Assembly: GCA_907163375.1 (NCBI GenBank)
Contig: CAJQUW010008917.1
Coordinates: forward strand, 19,741 to 83,740
Reading direction: 5' to 3'
Source: Prostheceraeus crozeri
Taxonomy: Eukaryota > Platyhelminthes > Polycladida > Euryleptidae
DNA length: 64,000 bases
Part shown: positions 1-11,028 of the stretch, piece after piece
Position numbering within the stretch: the stretch's first letter is position 1
How the letters are laid out: each line of letters opens with the position of its first letter
Notes under the pieces: generated by a model
Told to the model about the DNA's origin: nothing
Database searches by the model: none
Seen by the model: the letters and a program-made list of their open reading frames with translations, nothing else
Translations under genes and position numbers: made by a program

Positions 1-1060
1 TGCCTACAAAATCCCGACTTTTCTTGATCTATGGGATTCGGGTTACAAGCTCTGACCCGGGATCGAGATTCACAAAATATAAGCACACCAGCTGTATCTA
101 TATACAAGTAAAATGGCAAGATAATAAAAATCACAACTATTTCCTCAATGCATTGCACGAGCACATTGAAATTCCGAAATCCCTAGCTCGGGATTGTACG
201 ATTGAAGAATATTTTACATGCTTTTTTACCGTAAGCTAAGCTGAATAACAGCTATGGTCAAATGAGAATAATTCTTCCTGAACAGATTGAAGAATAATTC
301 CTAATCAATCCCGGTATTGAGTTAACCAATGGCTAATATGTAAACGAAAACTGTGGGTTAATGAGAAATTTGCCTCCTAAAGATCCCAATCCTGAGGATT
401 AGCTCTATTCCTAATCCAGGTATTGTGTATGGGCCTGCATCGCAAATACTTATCTTCAAATTGGTCATGCTTTCAAGTATTGTTAGCTTTGGCAAATGAC
501 AACCTCAAGTTCAAGTTTATACACCTTTATTCAAAAAAGCCTCACCAATGGATTGTTGGAATCGTAGCGTTGACATATTGAAGTATGAAGAGCCTGAAAT
601 TCTATCGTGTGTGGATTTCTGGTAGTTTTATCTTCGCCAATTTGTCTTACTTTAGACGGAATACAGCTACATTGTAAATTTCTCAATGCCGGGATTTTGA
701 CCCTCCAATCCCGGGATTGGAATCCCTATCAGTGACAGATCAACTAAATCCAATGTGACTAAGTTTGACGAATTTTGATGAATTTGGAAAAATTGGAAAA
801 TGTGGGGGGGGGGGGGCGGCGGAAAGAATAGAAGTACCGAATATAGTTATGTTAGTTAATCCCACCTATGAAATTCACAGCACGGTTTGTCTACACATTT
901 CAGAGCTAACTCCCATCCGCTAATGGCGTTTTTCTAGGTCACTCACGTGACTGCATCCGATCATTTCCTCCCTTAGTGATGGAACAGCGACCTGTTGCTT
1001 CTACGGTTGCTTCATTCTAAGAATAACAGACTTTTCTTAGATGTCTATTTTTCAACATAT
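1..1060. other. AT-rich stretch with repeated CGGGATT/AATCCCG motifs
   Basis: No gene is supported. The first 730 bases hold many scattered copies, in both orientations, of a motif around (C)CGGGATTG, for example near 55-65, 188-196, 307-313, 683-690 and 701-712. Such clustered short motifs are typical of the subterminal regions of DNA transposons, so this may be the end of an element that starts outside the window. A G-run lies near 804-816. No terminal inverted repeat could be matched inside the window. Confidence 0.3.
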
Positions 1061-1603
1061 CTATTTTGAAATATTTCAAGCCAATACAATCAATACAATC
1101 AAGTAATCTCGAGCGCGACAATTCTCCGAATGCCAATCCTCCGATTCTTCGATCGAAAACAAATGCAAGTGATTTCATCCACCAAGTGACCTCAACTCTA
1201 ATTTACCATCACAGCCTAATGGCTGTAAATTTCCAACGACGAAATTAGGAAATCAACATCGATCATTCTCGCTGAAATGGTATACCTACTGGAAGGAAAT
1301 GGCTCGAATATCCCATTGAAAAAGACGCTTCCTTCTGTTTTTGCTGTCGGATTTGGTCTGTCAAATCTTCTTCAACATCTGAAACATTTGCAGTCAGTGG
1401 ATTTAAAAATTGGAAATCTGCTTTATAGAAGGGAACTCAGCGTCAACAGAGCATATTCAGTCAATGAAATCTTGGATCGAATGTGATCGACGTGATTCAG
1501 CAAATCAAGCAGTATCGACACTACTTAACTCCACGCAATTACATAGAGAAGAATCAATATTACATCGCAAGTATTTAAGAAATCATTAAGTTTTCAACTG
1601 TAT

Positions 1604-1994
1604 ATGAACTTCCGTTTCGGGGTGAACGATAAATATAGTGATGGTCTGCATAATTTTTTCGACGACGACACCATTTCTGGACTATTCATGAAACTCTGTA
1701 GATACACTATCAGGAAAGATAGTAAGCTCGCAGAAGTTGTGAAAACTATCCCGAAAGTTGCTGTCTATATTTCACCAAAAATTCAAAACGAGATCATATC
1801 TCTCATGACAAAGATTGTGAAAGCAAAGATCGTCGATAATGTAAAATCATCGAACGTCCCATGCTACACACTGAGGGTACATGGAACGAAAGATATTACG
1901 GGTATGGAAGATATATCAACCGTATTGCGATCAGTGAGAAATGGTATTGCAAATGAATATCTTCTTACAATTGAGACGACAGAGAATTTGGACG

Positions 1995-2037
<43 letters not shown>

Positions 2038-2440
2038 ATCTTAAGAGTTATTGACCTCATTGAAGTGGGAGCCATTGAGCATCATATCACAATCCTATGA
2101 TGGCACAGCTGTTATGGCTGGTCACATAGGCGGTGTTCAAACAAAAATACAGGAGCATCTAAAGAAAAAGATTCCATACATCCGTTGCTTTAATCACAGA
2201 CTCAATCCGGACGTTGTACATTCCGAAGATGAAAAAGTTGCACGTTTTTTTGATATTGCCCGGCTTCTTTATAGCTTTACGAGGAAACAAACTGCTGCGA
2301 TGGAATACGAAGGGAACAAATTGCCAAAATTGCTAGACCAAAGGTGGGATGGCCATTTCAAATCAGTATCCTCCATATCAAATAACTACGACACTATTGT
2401 TCGGTTACTGTTAACCTGCAGTGAAAGTCACAACATGTAG
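1604..2440 (+). pseudogene. DUF4371 core of a hAT-type transposase (broken)
   Basis: The first part (1604-2044) reads YISPKIQNEIISLM then GTKDITGMEDISTVLRSVRN, matching the DUF4371 pattern YLSxxIQNEIL...DETTDxSGxEQLSxCxRYV, although here the usual DETTD-like acidic motif is degraded. The second part (2051-2440) gives SYDGTAVMAGHIGGVQTKI, CFNHRLN and then LLDQRWDGHFKSV, the canonical SYDGAxxMxGxxxGVQ, CxxHxLNL and TRW blocks. The two parts are in different frames around a (CT)n run. The protein would have cut and rejoined transposon DNA in the nucleus; this copy cannot. Confidence 0.75.
1999..2034. repeat. (CT)n microsatellite inside the dead transposase
   Basis: An uninterrupted CT dinucleotide run of about 36 bases lies where the DUF4371 reading frame changes. 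Slippage here is the likely cause of the frame change between the two transposase pieces. Confidence 0.9.
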
Positions 2441-2633
2441 CTATCAGTTGGAGCCGATGGTCTACTCAAGAAGGTAAAGCAGCACGAATTCCGCTTCATT
2501 GCTCTTTTCACTAAAGAGCTTCTGAGTATTCTTGCGCCTGCAAACACTGCTTCAATAAAGAAGCATGGATCTGAATACTGCCGCAGATGTGGTCAAAGTT
2601 GTAACAAACTGTGTGAAAAATCTTCGCTGTGAC

Positions 2634-4346
2634 CAGGGGCAGGCGCGGTTAACCTTTCGCGCGGTTGAGCGCTCGGTTAACTGGAACCGCGTGGTTTGAC
2701 AGTAGTATTTGCGTAAGTAGTATCGTATTGATGAATTATGTATAGAAAGAAAGTATTATCCATTCTACTATCAAGGGGAGATATTTTGATTAGCTGTCTG
2801 TGTTTTTTGACAGCGAAGACGGCACAAAATACCAAAATCGTGCGGTATTAATATCCGCTTTTCGTGCTAATAAATTTCTACGTTCATTGTATGTCGTGTG
2901 TAGTGTGATGTATGCTAAAGCCAACTAAAGTTCTTACTTATTTTTCAATAAGTGTGATGTAGTGATGTACTTTTCTTGGATAATGGACCTGCTTATGTTT
3001 CTATTATTTCTTCCTTTATAATTTTCATCTAAATAACATGATATAGACAGAACCATAGAGTAGGGATATATAGGTAGAGTGTCAACTCAAAAACGCATCT
3101 GTATAAAGATTCAGTTTTTGCGGAGATGACGTTTCCGTGGTCCAAAAAAATATTTGAGCACTTTTCAAAAATGTAAAAATTTGCCAATTTATACACATAC
3201 CGAGATGACTTTCCTACATAAGTAGTATGAAACAAGTTGAATATCAAAAGGAATGAATATTTGCTCAAAAGCATCCTAACTAAGCGGAAATCAAGCTGAT
3301 TATCAAGGAAATTTGATGAATTGTATTATAATGAAAGTCTTCATGAAAAAGTCGCGATACTATTCGTGCTTTCATAATATCATTTCCGCATTCATTATTA
3401 TTCGTGCATTCGATAATATCATTTCCGTCTGCTCTATGGCATCATGATCAGTCAATTCCGTTGTAATCTCTTCAAAACTGCATAAATGCGCATATCTCAC
3501 ATTTGGAGACAATTCCGACTATATCTCCCTTGAGTTCATTTAATAAAATCGAAAGTGTATGCACATTGGGGATTTAATAAATGCGGAGTTACCACTCTAC
3601 CTAACATACTCGTATCTCCTCTATGGACAAAACGTTTTCGCACCATTAGAAACATGATAAACCCGTATCATACATACACCCAGATGTTATGAGAGAAAAA
3701 TGCATTTGACAATATGTGACAGTCTTTAAGTATGACTAACAGACTGTCACATACACGTATTGTCAGTTACATTGCACACAGAAACTACATATTTGTTCGT
3801 GGAAATATGCGTAGGTCTTCTCACACAATTTGCATTGCGATAATTTTTTCCCGTCCTGGATAATAATGTCGAACTGTTTCCAATAGGTGGCACTGCGAGA
3901 TCCGCTGTTCCAACTCATGACTGCTCGTTGTCTCACCGCAGCTGCTAGCACTACTGTTGCATATCCCAAATCCATCCTCTTCCTACCCACACAACGTGAT
4001 CGTGAACACAGTGCTAGTCTGCGTGACGAAGTGTACGTTGACGCGCTATAGTCGCTGCTCGCATTGCTGGTTGAAGCATACACCCATCTACGTAACCTCA
4101 GCTACCTCACACACAAGCGAATCTCATTGGACATTGAGACAAACCGATTTCTGCTTGGGAATTTTTTTCAATGCGCTGTTGCTGTTGACAACAATGAAAC
4201 GTCTATGACTCGAATGCTACATTTGCCTACCCACCTCTTGGTTCAACCTCGCGGTTGACTCGAGTGTTAGCTTTGCCTACCAAAGAACCGCACCAATCCA
4301 ATCGCTAGGTTCAACCGGTTCAACCGGTTAACCGCGCCTAGCCCTG
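2634..4346. mobile_element. Non-autonomous hAT element nested in the older hAT
   Basis: The left end CAGGGGCAGGCGCGGTTAAC and the right end (reverse complement CAGGGCTAGGCGCGGTTAAC) form a terminal inverted repeat of about 20 bp with one or two differences. The element is flanked by an exact 8-bp target duplication GCTGTGAC at 2626-2633 and 4347-4354. CAGGG ends and 8-bp duplications are diagnostic of hAT elements. The 1713-bp body lacks a transposase but keeps a BED-finger remnant on the minus strand. Extra GGTTAACC/GGTTCAACC motifs cluster just inside both ends. Removal of the element restores continuity of the older transposase region, so it is the younger insertion. Confidence 0.93.
3763..4083 (-). 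pseudogene. BED zinc-finger remnant of a hAT transposase
   Basis: An open frame of 106 codons ends with WKQFDIIIQDGKKLSQCKLC and then EKTYAYFHE. This is the layout of a BED finger (aromatic residues, then CxxC, then His) found at the N-terminus of hAT transposases. The rest of the transposase is missing, as expected for an internal-deletion derivative of an autonomous parent. The first 60 residues look like low-complexity untranslated sequence read as protein. The orientation is opposite to the host transposase. Confidence 0.5.
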
Positions 4347-4354
4347 GCTGTGAC

Positions 4355-5038
4355 TCAAAACTCAGGGAAATATTTGATTCAAGTTTCGTAGATATTGCAT
4401 CATATCATTCTTCCAAAAAACGGAAAATTATTCCGAATGCTTCTTTCAATGATTTCGATGATTTACACCCGCCGATTCATCAGCTAGTGCTTCCGGATCA
4501 GGGATTGAATCTGACATGCATCAACTCTAAGACCGGATTATTGATCGTACAGCTACCGAATTAGAATCTCGATTCTGTGACAGCGATGTCGAGCTTCTCA
4601 GAAGTCTCAGTAGATTGACCACCAGAGAATTCCTATTGTACAAAGAAATGCTAGCCCCATTGGCAAAACGATATTCGGTAAATATTGAGTATAATTGGCA
4701 AGAAATCGAAACGGCCAGAACTTTTCTTTTAGAAAAGTCATCGACAAATTTAGAAGAAATGGTACATGTCTTATTTCGATACCGTGAAGCATTTCCATAT
4801 ACCTATCCACTTTACGCTTCAGGTCATTCTTGGAGCATCAACAAACACATGTGAGGCTTCATTCAGTTCTTTAACACGCATTCTCACGCCATACCGTCGC
4901 TCAATGCAGCATGAAAGAAAAACAAATTTGGTTTTGCTATCTTTTGGATCTGGTTTTACAACCTCGATGGATGATGTCGAATTCACCAAAAAATGTGATG
5001 AAATTAAAAATCGTCGGTCACAGTTAGGCCTATGGTAA
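4355..5038 (+). pseudogene. C-terminal part of the split DUF4371 hAT transposase
   Basis: After the insertion the transposase resumes. 4615-4854 resembles the helical region before the dimerisation domain. 4820-5038 reads STNTCEASFSSLTRILTPYR followed by RRSMQHERKTNLVLLSFGSG, the hAT C-terminal dimerisation signature (TCERSFSxLRRIKTxLRSxMxxERLNxLALL). The Cys-Glu and Ser-Phe pairs are kept. The frame is broken between the two blocks. It belongs with the 1604-2440 part and was separated from it by the 2634-4346 element. Confidence 0.8.
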
Positions 5039-5040
5039 AA

Positions 5041-6660
5041 TGACGTCAATTCTATCATTAGAGATTCCTACATGCTCCACTAATTTGTTTTTGGTTTTGA
5101 ACAATGGCTTTTATGACTCTATAGATTATAGGTTGTAGACCAAAACGAATATTCCCTTTTTATACATGTACAAACAGTCACATGGACAATTATGATTATA
5201 GGCCTACAAATTCAAAATATGCTTCGGAGCGGGAGTCAAGTAATCATGCGGAGCGATTCAGTATTCAGTTTATCCTGTGTAAGATATAGCTAGCAACATT
5301 CGCCTACATTGTGAAATGTTCTAAGAATACTCATAGGCTTATTACTTATTAATAAATTAACAGACATGCATTAAGTAAAATTAAGCAATCCAAACCGTCA
5401 TTTTGTCAATATATAGGTCATCGATCTCCAGCCCCCCTCGAAAATTCAATAGCCTACCCTAGCATTGCAGTCACGCTACGGGCCCGCTTGACAGTGTAGC
5501 AGTGTACAGCGTGTTTCCCCTGCTTCAATCCAACGACTTCTTGTGACCATTAGCCTGCAACGCCCTTCTTTGCTTTGTAATTGCACTCGCCGAATTACAT
5601 TTCTATTGTGAGTCAAGAAATAAAGATTATTACTATGTAAGAAACGCTTTCAGAAATCTTTGGTCTCGCGAGCTGACATCTATGATTCATACAACTCATA
5701 CATGTTTTGGATTTCAATAAGGTCAGAGAATAATATAAGAACTTAGTAATTCATGAAAGACATAGCGCAGAAGTTATTGACCACACAGATAAATTGCCTT
5801 GTCTGCGTGTTTGGGTCTATAGATGACTTTCCTCAATAATGGTCACGGCCAGAACTAGTCTTTAGTCTGAATTCTGACGAAACAGAAGATTGACACCAAA
5901 TTAAATAGCATTCACAGTCAGTCAATTCAGATCGTAAAGAGTCGAACAGAGTAAATAATATTTCCATTTGACGGATTTATCACGGAGGAAGGTTGAGTCA
6001 CAGTACGCGTACTTTCACTTGACTTACTTTCAGTCTGTCTTGCCTGAAATCTGACCGTTGAGGACTGTGTGTACACAGATGCGAGTTACTTCTGCTATTC
6101 GCGCGCTTGGCCAATCACACAAGTCAAAGAGAGACAAATATATTTGTCGATTTCTATCGCTAGCTATACCATTGCACACAATGGCTGGGATAGAATTATG
6201 TCCACTCTGGATTAGACCATACGCAAGTAGGCCTACATCTATCTATGTGTTGTCGATTAAGTGAAATCAGACAGACGAAGAGACTTTCAATCATAGCATT
6301 GTGATATCTTGAACAATATGCTATACATTCAAGTGTGACAGAGAGACATTAGTTTCATGTGAGACTGGTGATATACAGTAGACCTAATTTCCTGCAAGTT
6401 CCCAATTGGCTCTTTAATTAAGACAAGCAACGGCTGGGTAAATCGATTTTTAACACCATTTGTCAAAAAACGTGTCTCTCGTCTGTAGAATCCTTAGTTC
6501 AGAACCGATTTTCATAATTTCATTCATATTAATCCTTGGGATCTCCTCTTTTCGGTCATCATAAATTCAAATCAATCTAACAAAATTTTCTTCATGAAAA
6601 TTTTAACTCAAGGCAGAAAAGTAGGCTAACGGCACCAAAAAGGGCGCTGTCCCAATATAG
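5041..6660. other. No gene seen
   Basis: AT-rich sequence with only short, unsupported open frames. A C-rich patch near 5430-5450 could be the edge of the decayed hAT element, but no matching left end was found. Confidence 0.4.
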
Positions 6661-7890
6661 GGTAGAGTGCGGTAAGACGCATCCCTCAAGCAAGATTCGA
6701 TTGTTGAGATATTGCACTTCTTTCTGCCCGATCTTGCCATTATAAATTATTTCGGTACTAGTTGCATGGACAAGGACTATAGCTAGAAATTCAGCGAAGA
6801 TCCTATATTTTTCGATTTTCAAAAAGTACCAAAAGAGGCGTAAAAGGGGGTACAGAGGGTAAGACGCCCCACCGCGGGCGAAACCCACTCCAACCTTCAA
6901 AAATTATCAAATATCTTTGAGAAGGCTTGTGGGCAAATGTGATATGATCATCTAGTAAAACCAAAACAACTTGTCTTCCAGACTTATATCAAACATGGGC
7001 CTATAGAAAAAGATTACGCCGAAACATCGTCACTATTCACATATTTCACAAATTTTACTTGGCAGATTGTCGGCAGTACATTCCTCATGTGCCTACTTAC
7101 TGCATTGTATACTCTGTATCCACTTTTCGCTAGTCGGCTATTTGAATACATTTTGCTGCATACCATGCATTGCATGCGGATGCTGAACCGTCTCTTGGTG
7201 CTGACTTGGTCTTCTTCACTGTGCGAAGACCCAGTGGCGGACGATATATAACTACTTTCTTTTAGGCCTCTATGTGCTGCTTATTTGAAGATGACGTGAG
7301 GCTTGTGCCCTTTCTGCTCTCTGCTTCCTTAGACACTGTGGTTGTAGCTGACGTCTACGCTTATGATACTTACCCACCTGGCGCGCACACAAAGCAACTG
7401 CACTGCGATTAACTACGTAATCATTGCATAGATAACATAGAAAAAAATCGTGAATTTGACTTGAAATCAATGGCAGTAAAGCCAGAAGATCTGAATCAGT
7501 GCCGTTGAAAACGAATGCGTAAATTCGTATTATAGTGGGAGGCGTCTTACCCCCTGCTGCATTCTTGCTTCTTCAATCTCTTTTCCAATGAAAACGTTAA
7601 ATTGAATCAAGTGAATGTTTAAATCATATCTTATGATGCGTAAATTTAAATTTCCTGCATTAAAGATATCGTCTGATTGCTTCATAGTACTTCATTAAAC
7701 TTCAAAAAAAGTTACATCAAAACTATCGAAAATGAGAAAGGCATCATGTTTTCTAAACTAATGATAAAAATTCAGTGACTTTTGGGTTCAAACCCACTTT
7801 TTTATGAGTATTATCCCTGAGAGGGATCAAATATCCTGCATCATTTTTGACTTCTGAGAAATCGATGGGGGCGTCTTAACCCACTCTATC
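6661..7890. mobile_element. Repeat element with GGTAAGACGC-type terminal and internal repeats
   Basis: The left end reads GGTAGAGTGCGGTAAGACGC (6661-6680). The right end, reverse-complemented from 7868-7890, reads GATAGAGTGGGTTAAGACGC, an imperfect inverted repeat of about 20 bp. Related pieces lie inside at about 6855-6875 (GGGTAAGACGCCCC) and 7538-7556 (GGCGTCTTACCCCC), so the element may be composite, one copy inside another. No transposase is seen. The family could not be named; a mariner-like MITE is possible. Confidence 0.55.
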
Positions 7891-8439
7891 TTCGGGAAGA
7901 AATGTCGCTGTGAGCTACATAAATTATGCCTATAAACTTATCCATCGGATCATGTGAAAGCGCATGAACCGTACTTTCAATCAGACTAAAATAATTCAGG
8001 ATTGCATTTACATTGATTTGAGGTATTTTTCAATTGGCCTTCGTCTCCCAAAAATTGCCTTCTGACCGATTCCATTTTTTGTCTTCGGATTGATGCACAT
8101 TTCTGAACTTAGAAACGATCGTGCTTTATTTCTAGTTCAGTACAAAGAAATGCATAATTTATGTGTCTAGTTATTGCACTAAAAGGAAAAAATCAACTAT
8201 GGAATTGTCACAATTGTGAAATTTTAACAATGTCCTGTAGGCTATTCTTTCGACCAGACTTTTTTGACTTTTTTCAAAATTTCAATTTACTGCTGAAACT
8301 ACATTTTTTATCCGAATTTCATGAAAACTCAAGAACCATTATATGATCATGCATGCGAAATTTTATTTGATAGGACAATAATTATCATTTTCAAAATCTC
8401 GCAAAACGGTCAAAATGTCCATCTGACGAGACCACAAAA
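7891..8439. other. No gene seen; left flank of the Polinton
   Basis: Plain AT-rich sequence up to the target duplication TCATCG at 8440-8445. Confidence 0.5.
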
Positions 8440-8445
8440 TCATCG

Positions 8446-9830
8446 AGTAGTAAGTAAAACTCCACCACTGGACCGCGCAAGATGGCCGCCGTCGCTGACG
8501 TCCCCCCCTCCTGTCAGTCGAGTCGGTCGTGGTGAGCCGTCGTGTTGCTTCGAGTCTGACGTCCCCCCCTCCTGTCAGCCGAGTCGGTCGTGGTGTGCCG
8601 TCGTGTTGCTTCGTGTCTGCCCCCCCCCTCTGGCCGGCCGACGTAGCGCGAGGTGGTTTGTGCTGCGCTCTCCAGGTTGGCGTGGTGTGCCGGCCAGGTT
8701 GGGAGGGTGGAATGTCGTAGCTCACCTGAAAAAATCCTAAGTGTCAGAGTGGCTTTGTATGGGTAAAATTTTGAAAATTTTCCAAGGTGTGTCATTTCGA
8801 CTTGGACCTTTACCAAAACATTTTTCATCAAATTTCACCGACCCCCCCCCCCCGACAGCGATCTTCTAACTTTGGTTCTAGTAGACGGATTTTGTCTTAC
8901 AGCTAGTCGTTTGAAAGAGGAGAAAAAACTGCTCGATGACTTTTTTTTGCAAGTCAATCGGACCAGCCGTTCAAAAGTTAGAGCTGTTACAAGATTTTAG
9001 GTCGGAGCTCACCTGAAAAAATCCTAAGTGTCAGAGTGACTTTGTATGGACAAAATTTTGAAAATTTTCCAAAGTGTCGAATTTCGACCTGGGACCCTGA
9101 CCAAAGTTTGTTTCATCAAATTTCACCGACCCCCCCTCGGCAGCGATCTTCTAATTTTGGTTCTAGTGGATGGATTTTGTCTTATAGATACTCATTTGAA
9201 AGAGGAGAAAAAACTGCTCAATGACATTTTTTGTTCCGAGTCAATCGGACCAGCCGTTCAAAAGTTAGAGCTGTTACAAGATTTTAGGTCGGAGCTCACC
9301 TGAAAAAGTCCTAAGTGTCAGAGTGACTTTGTATGGACAAAATTTTGAAAATTTTCCAAAGTGTGGCATTTCGACCTGGGACCCTGACCAAAGTTTGTTT
9401 CATCAAATTTCACCAACCCCCCCCCCCCGACAGCGATCTTCTAACTTTGGTTCTAGTAGACGGATTTTGTCTTTCAGCTACTCGTTTGAAAGAGGAGAAA
9501 AACTGCTCGATGACATTTTTGTTGCGAGTCAATCGGACCAGCCGTTCAAAAGTTAGAGCTGTTACAAGATTTTAGGTCGGAGCTCACCTGAAAAAATCCG
9601 ATGTGTCACAGTGACTTTGTATGGACAAAATTTTGAAAATTTTCCAAAGTGTGGCATTTCCACCTGGGACCCTGACCAAAGTTTGTTTCATCAAATTTCT
9701 CCGAACGAGGGGGGGGGTCAGTGAAATTTGATGAAAAATGTTTTGGTAAAGGTCCCAGGTCGAAATTCGGAAATTTCAAAATTTTCAAAATTTTCACCAC
9801 ACTGGAGCTCCCACACTTAGGAATTTTTTC
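8446..9830 (+). repeat. Left terminal repeat of the Polinton with tandem ~287-bp units
   Basis: A GC-rich cap (8446-8720) containing duplicated GTCGTGTTGCTTCG segments is followed by tandem units starting with CTCACCTGAAAAA at about 8721, 9008, 9294 and 9583 (spacing 286-289). Each unit carries a C-run of variable length before GACAGCGAT. The last unit is cut short and followed by an inverted piece of the same unit (about 9703-9800), so this end can fold into a large hairpin. The outer ~700 bp is repeated in inverted orientation at the right end. Open frames in the units are by-products of repetition. Confidence 0.9.
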
Positions 9831-10003
9831 ACTTGTGGCATGTTACATGGACATGTGCTGACCCATCCACTTCCCGTGGTCATATGAGAATGGTTCAGGT
9901 GTCATATGATAGAAAATGATGAGACGAATCGTTTGCAACAAACCGCATGTCAGTAAAATGAATACTTTCGGAGATAGAGCCATTTTAAGTTTTCTTCCGA
10001 GCA

Positions 10004-10010
10004 TATATAA
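10004..10010 (+). promoter_or_regulatory. TATA box of the left-arm leader transcript
   Basis: TATATAA followed about 40 bases later by a 5' splice-site-like GAG|GTAAGC near 10052. The second Polinton has TATATAAG at the same relative place (60989-60996), which supports a real promoter. Confidence 0.7.
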
Positions 10011-10051
10011 ACCCCCGGCAACGTAAGTCTCATCACTTCATCGAAAGACGA

Positions 10052-10616
10052 GGTAAGCGACGGTCGTCGCTCTGAGCTCCCGATATCGGGTGTTTCAAAG
10101 GACTCTATCTTGTGAAGTAGGCAAGCTATCTTCCTACTTCAAAGTTTGTGTGATAGAGTTTGATAGTGTCTTTACTACTGATAAAATTTTTTAAAAGTAG
10201 TATGAGTAGTAAAATGCGGAATTTTTTCAAAATTCTTAATTTTCAGTTTTTTCAAAGTTTTAACATGTAGTCTAAGATTTTCAAGTATGCTGAGTTCAAA
10301 TCTGCTATCAGATTTGAAATTTAACTAAGTCTAAGGCAGCTTTGAGGGGTAAGATCCCTGCTACTGATCACTACCTTTGACTCGGCGTTGCTGTTACCAC
10401 TTCGGGGCAGTGACAATGATGTCTTAAGCTGTAAATAGCGGGTATCGGGGAAGATCTCTCACTTCCCTAGTGATCAGTACAAGGCCTTCGGGCTGTCGAC
10501 GGGATCGAGTGCCACTCACTACACTCAAATCTATCATTCCTCACTAAGTGTTATGCTTTAGGAATATGACTGTACTACATGATTCCAAACTTATACAAAT
10601 TTCATTATCTTACAGT
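10052..10616 (+). ncRNA. Structured, conserved leader/intron of the Polinton left arm
   Basis: The segment runs from a GTAAGC donor-like site to a TCTTACAG acceptor-like site just before the first left-arm gene. Its second half (about 10275-10557) is nearly identical to 62893-63170 in the second Polinton, while the sequence on both sides of that match differs between the two. It holds clear hairpins: TTCAAATCTG-CTAT-CAGATTTGAA (10295-10318) with a perfect 10-bp stem, and a GGCC-TTCG-GGCT UUCG-type stem near 10483-10494. There is no long open frame. It may be an intron, a structured 5' leader or a separate RNA; the sequence alone cannot decide. Confidence 0.5.
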
Positions 10617-10635
10617 TAACGATAAAATCTCAGTA

Positions 10636-11028
10636 ATGGCAAATGACAAGAACCGAAAATTCCACATCAAAATGTGTATGTGCGGTCGAGTAAATCGCAG
10701 TGCGGATGCCAAGGCGCATGTGAAGAAGGCGGGTACTGACCACATGATTATCCTGAATAGGGTTGCGTGTGTAAAGTGTAGAGTGTTGAAGGGTGATGAG
10801 GATGAGGCGCGATTTTACAGAGTGCATGCAGATTGCAGTGGAGGTTTGGTGAAAGACCTGAGATTCACGCAGTCGATTGTTGAAGAGAGGGAGCGAATGT
10901 TGGCGATAGAGCGAGACGGCAAGGTGGAGAATGTTGTTCAGAATGTTGTTGAGAATGATGAGTTGGCGAAAGCAGTTCCTTCGTTGGAGGCTGAGATTGA
11001 GCGAAAGAGAGTGCTTGAGAGTGCTTGA
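10636..11028 (+). CDS. Left-arm protein with Cys/His-rich N-terminus (unknown function)
   Basis: The ATG at 10636 follows the splice-acceptor-like site at 10616 and gives MANDKNRKFHIKMCMCGRVN. The first 80 residues contain spaced cysteines and histidines (CMC, a later CVKC, then HADC) that could bind zinc. The C-terminal part is charged and helical. I do not recognise the family. It overlaps the coiled-coil frame that follows; this fossil copy appears to carry about one break in this neighbourhood. Its position first in the left arm, behind a TATA promoter and a conserved leader, suggests an early gene. Confidence 0.45.
   Translation: MANDKNRKFHIKMCMCGRVNRSADAKAHVKKAGTDHMIILNRVACVKCRVLKGDEDEARFYRVHADCSGGLVKDLRFTQSIVEERERMLAIERDGKVENVVQNVVENDELAKAVPSLEAEIERKRVLESA

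Larger units (their letters stand above)
1500..5040 (+). mobile_element. Decayed hAT-like (DUF4371/ZMYM1-type) transposon, split by a younger insertion
   Basis: A transposase of the DUF4371 hAT lineage can be followed on the plus strand in several frames. The NRxYL..RG-like block lies near 1540-1620, the DUF4371 core at 1604-2440, and the hAT C-terminal dimerisation block at 4820-5038. Stops and frame changes show that it is dead. The coding path is cut at 2634-4346 by a non-autonomous hAT with a perfect 8-bp duplication. Terminal inverted repeats of this older element were not identified, so the outer limits are approximate. Confidence 0.75.

Noticed and set aside
1066-1486. Short frames as N-terminus of the DUF4371 transposase
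   Set aside because: No recognisable zinc finger or family motif before about 1540; position alone is not enough.
8321-8831. Open frames in the GC-rich cap of the Polinton terminal repeat
   Set aside because: Open in several frames on both strands because of GC-rich internal repeats; no domain, no start context.
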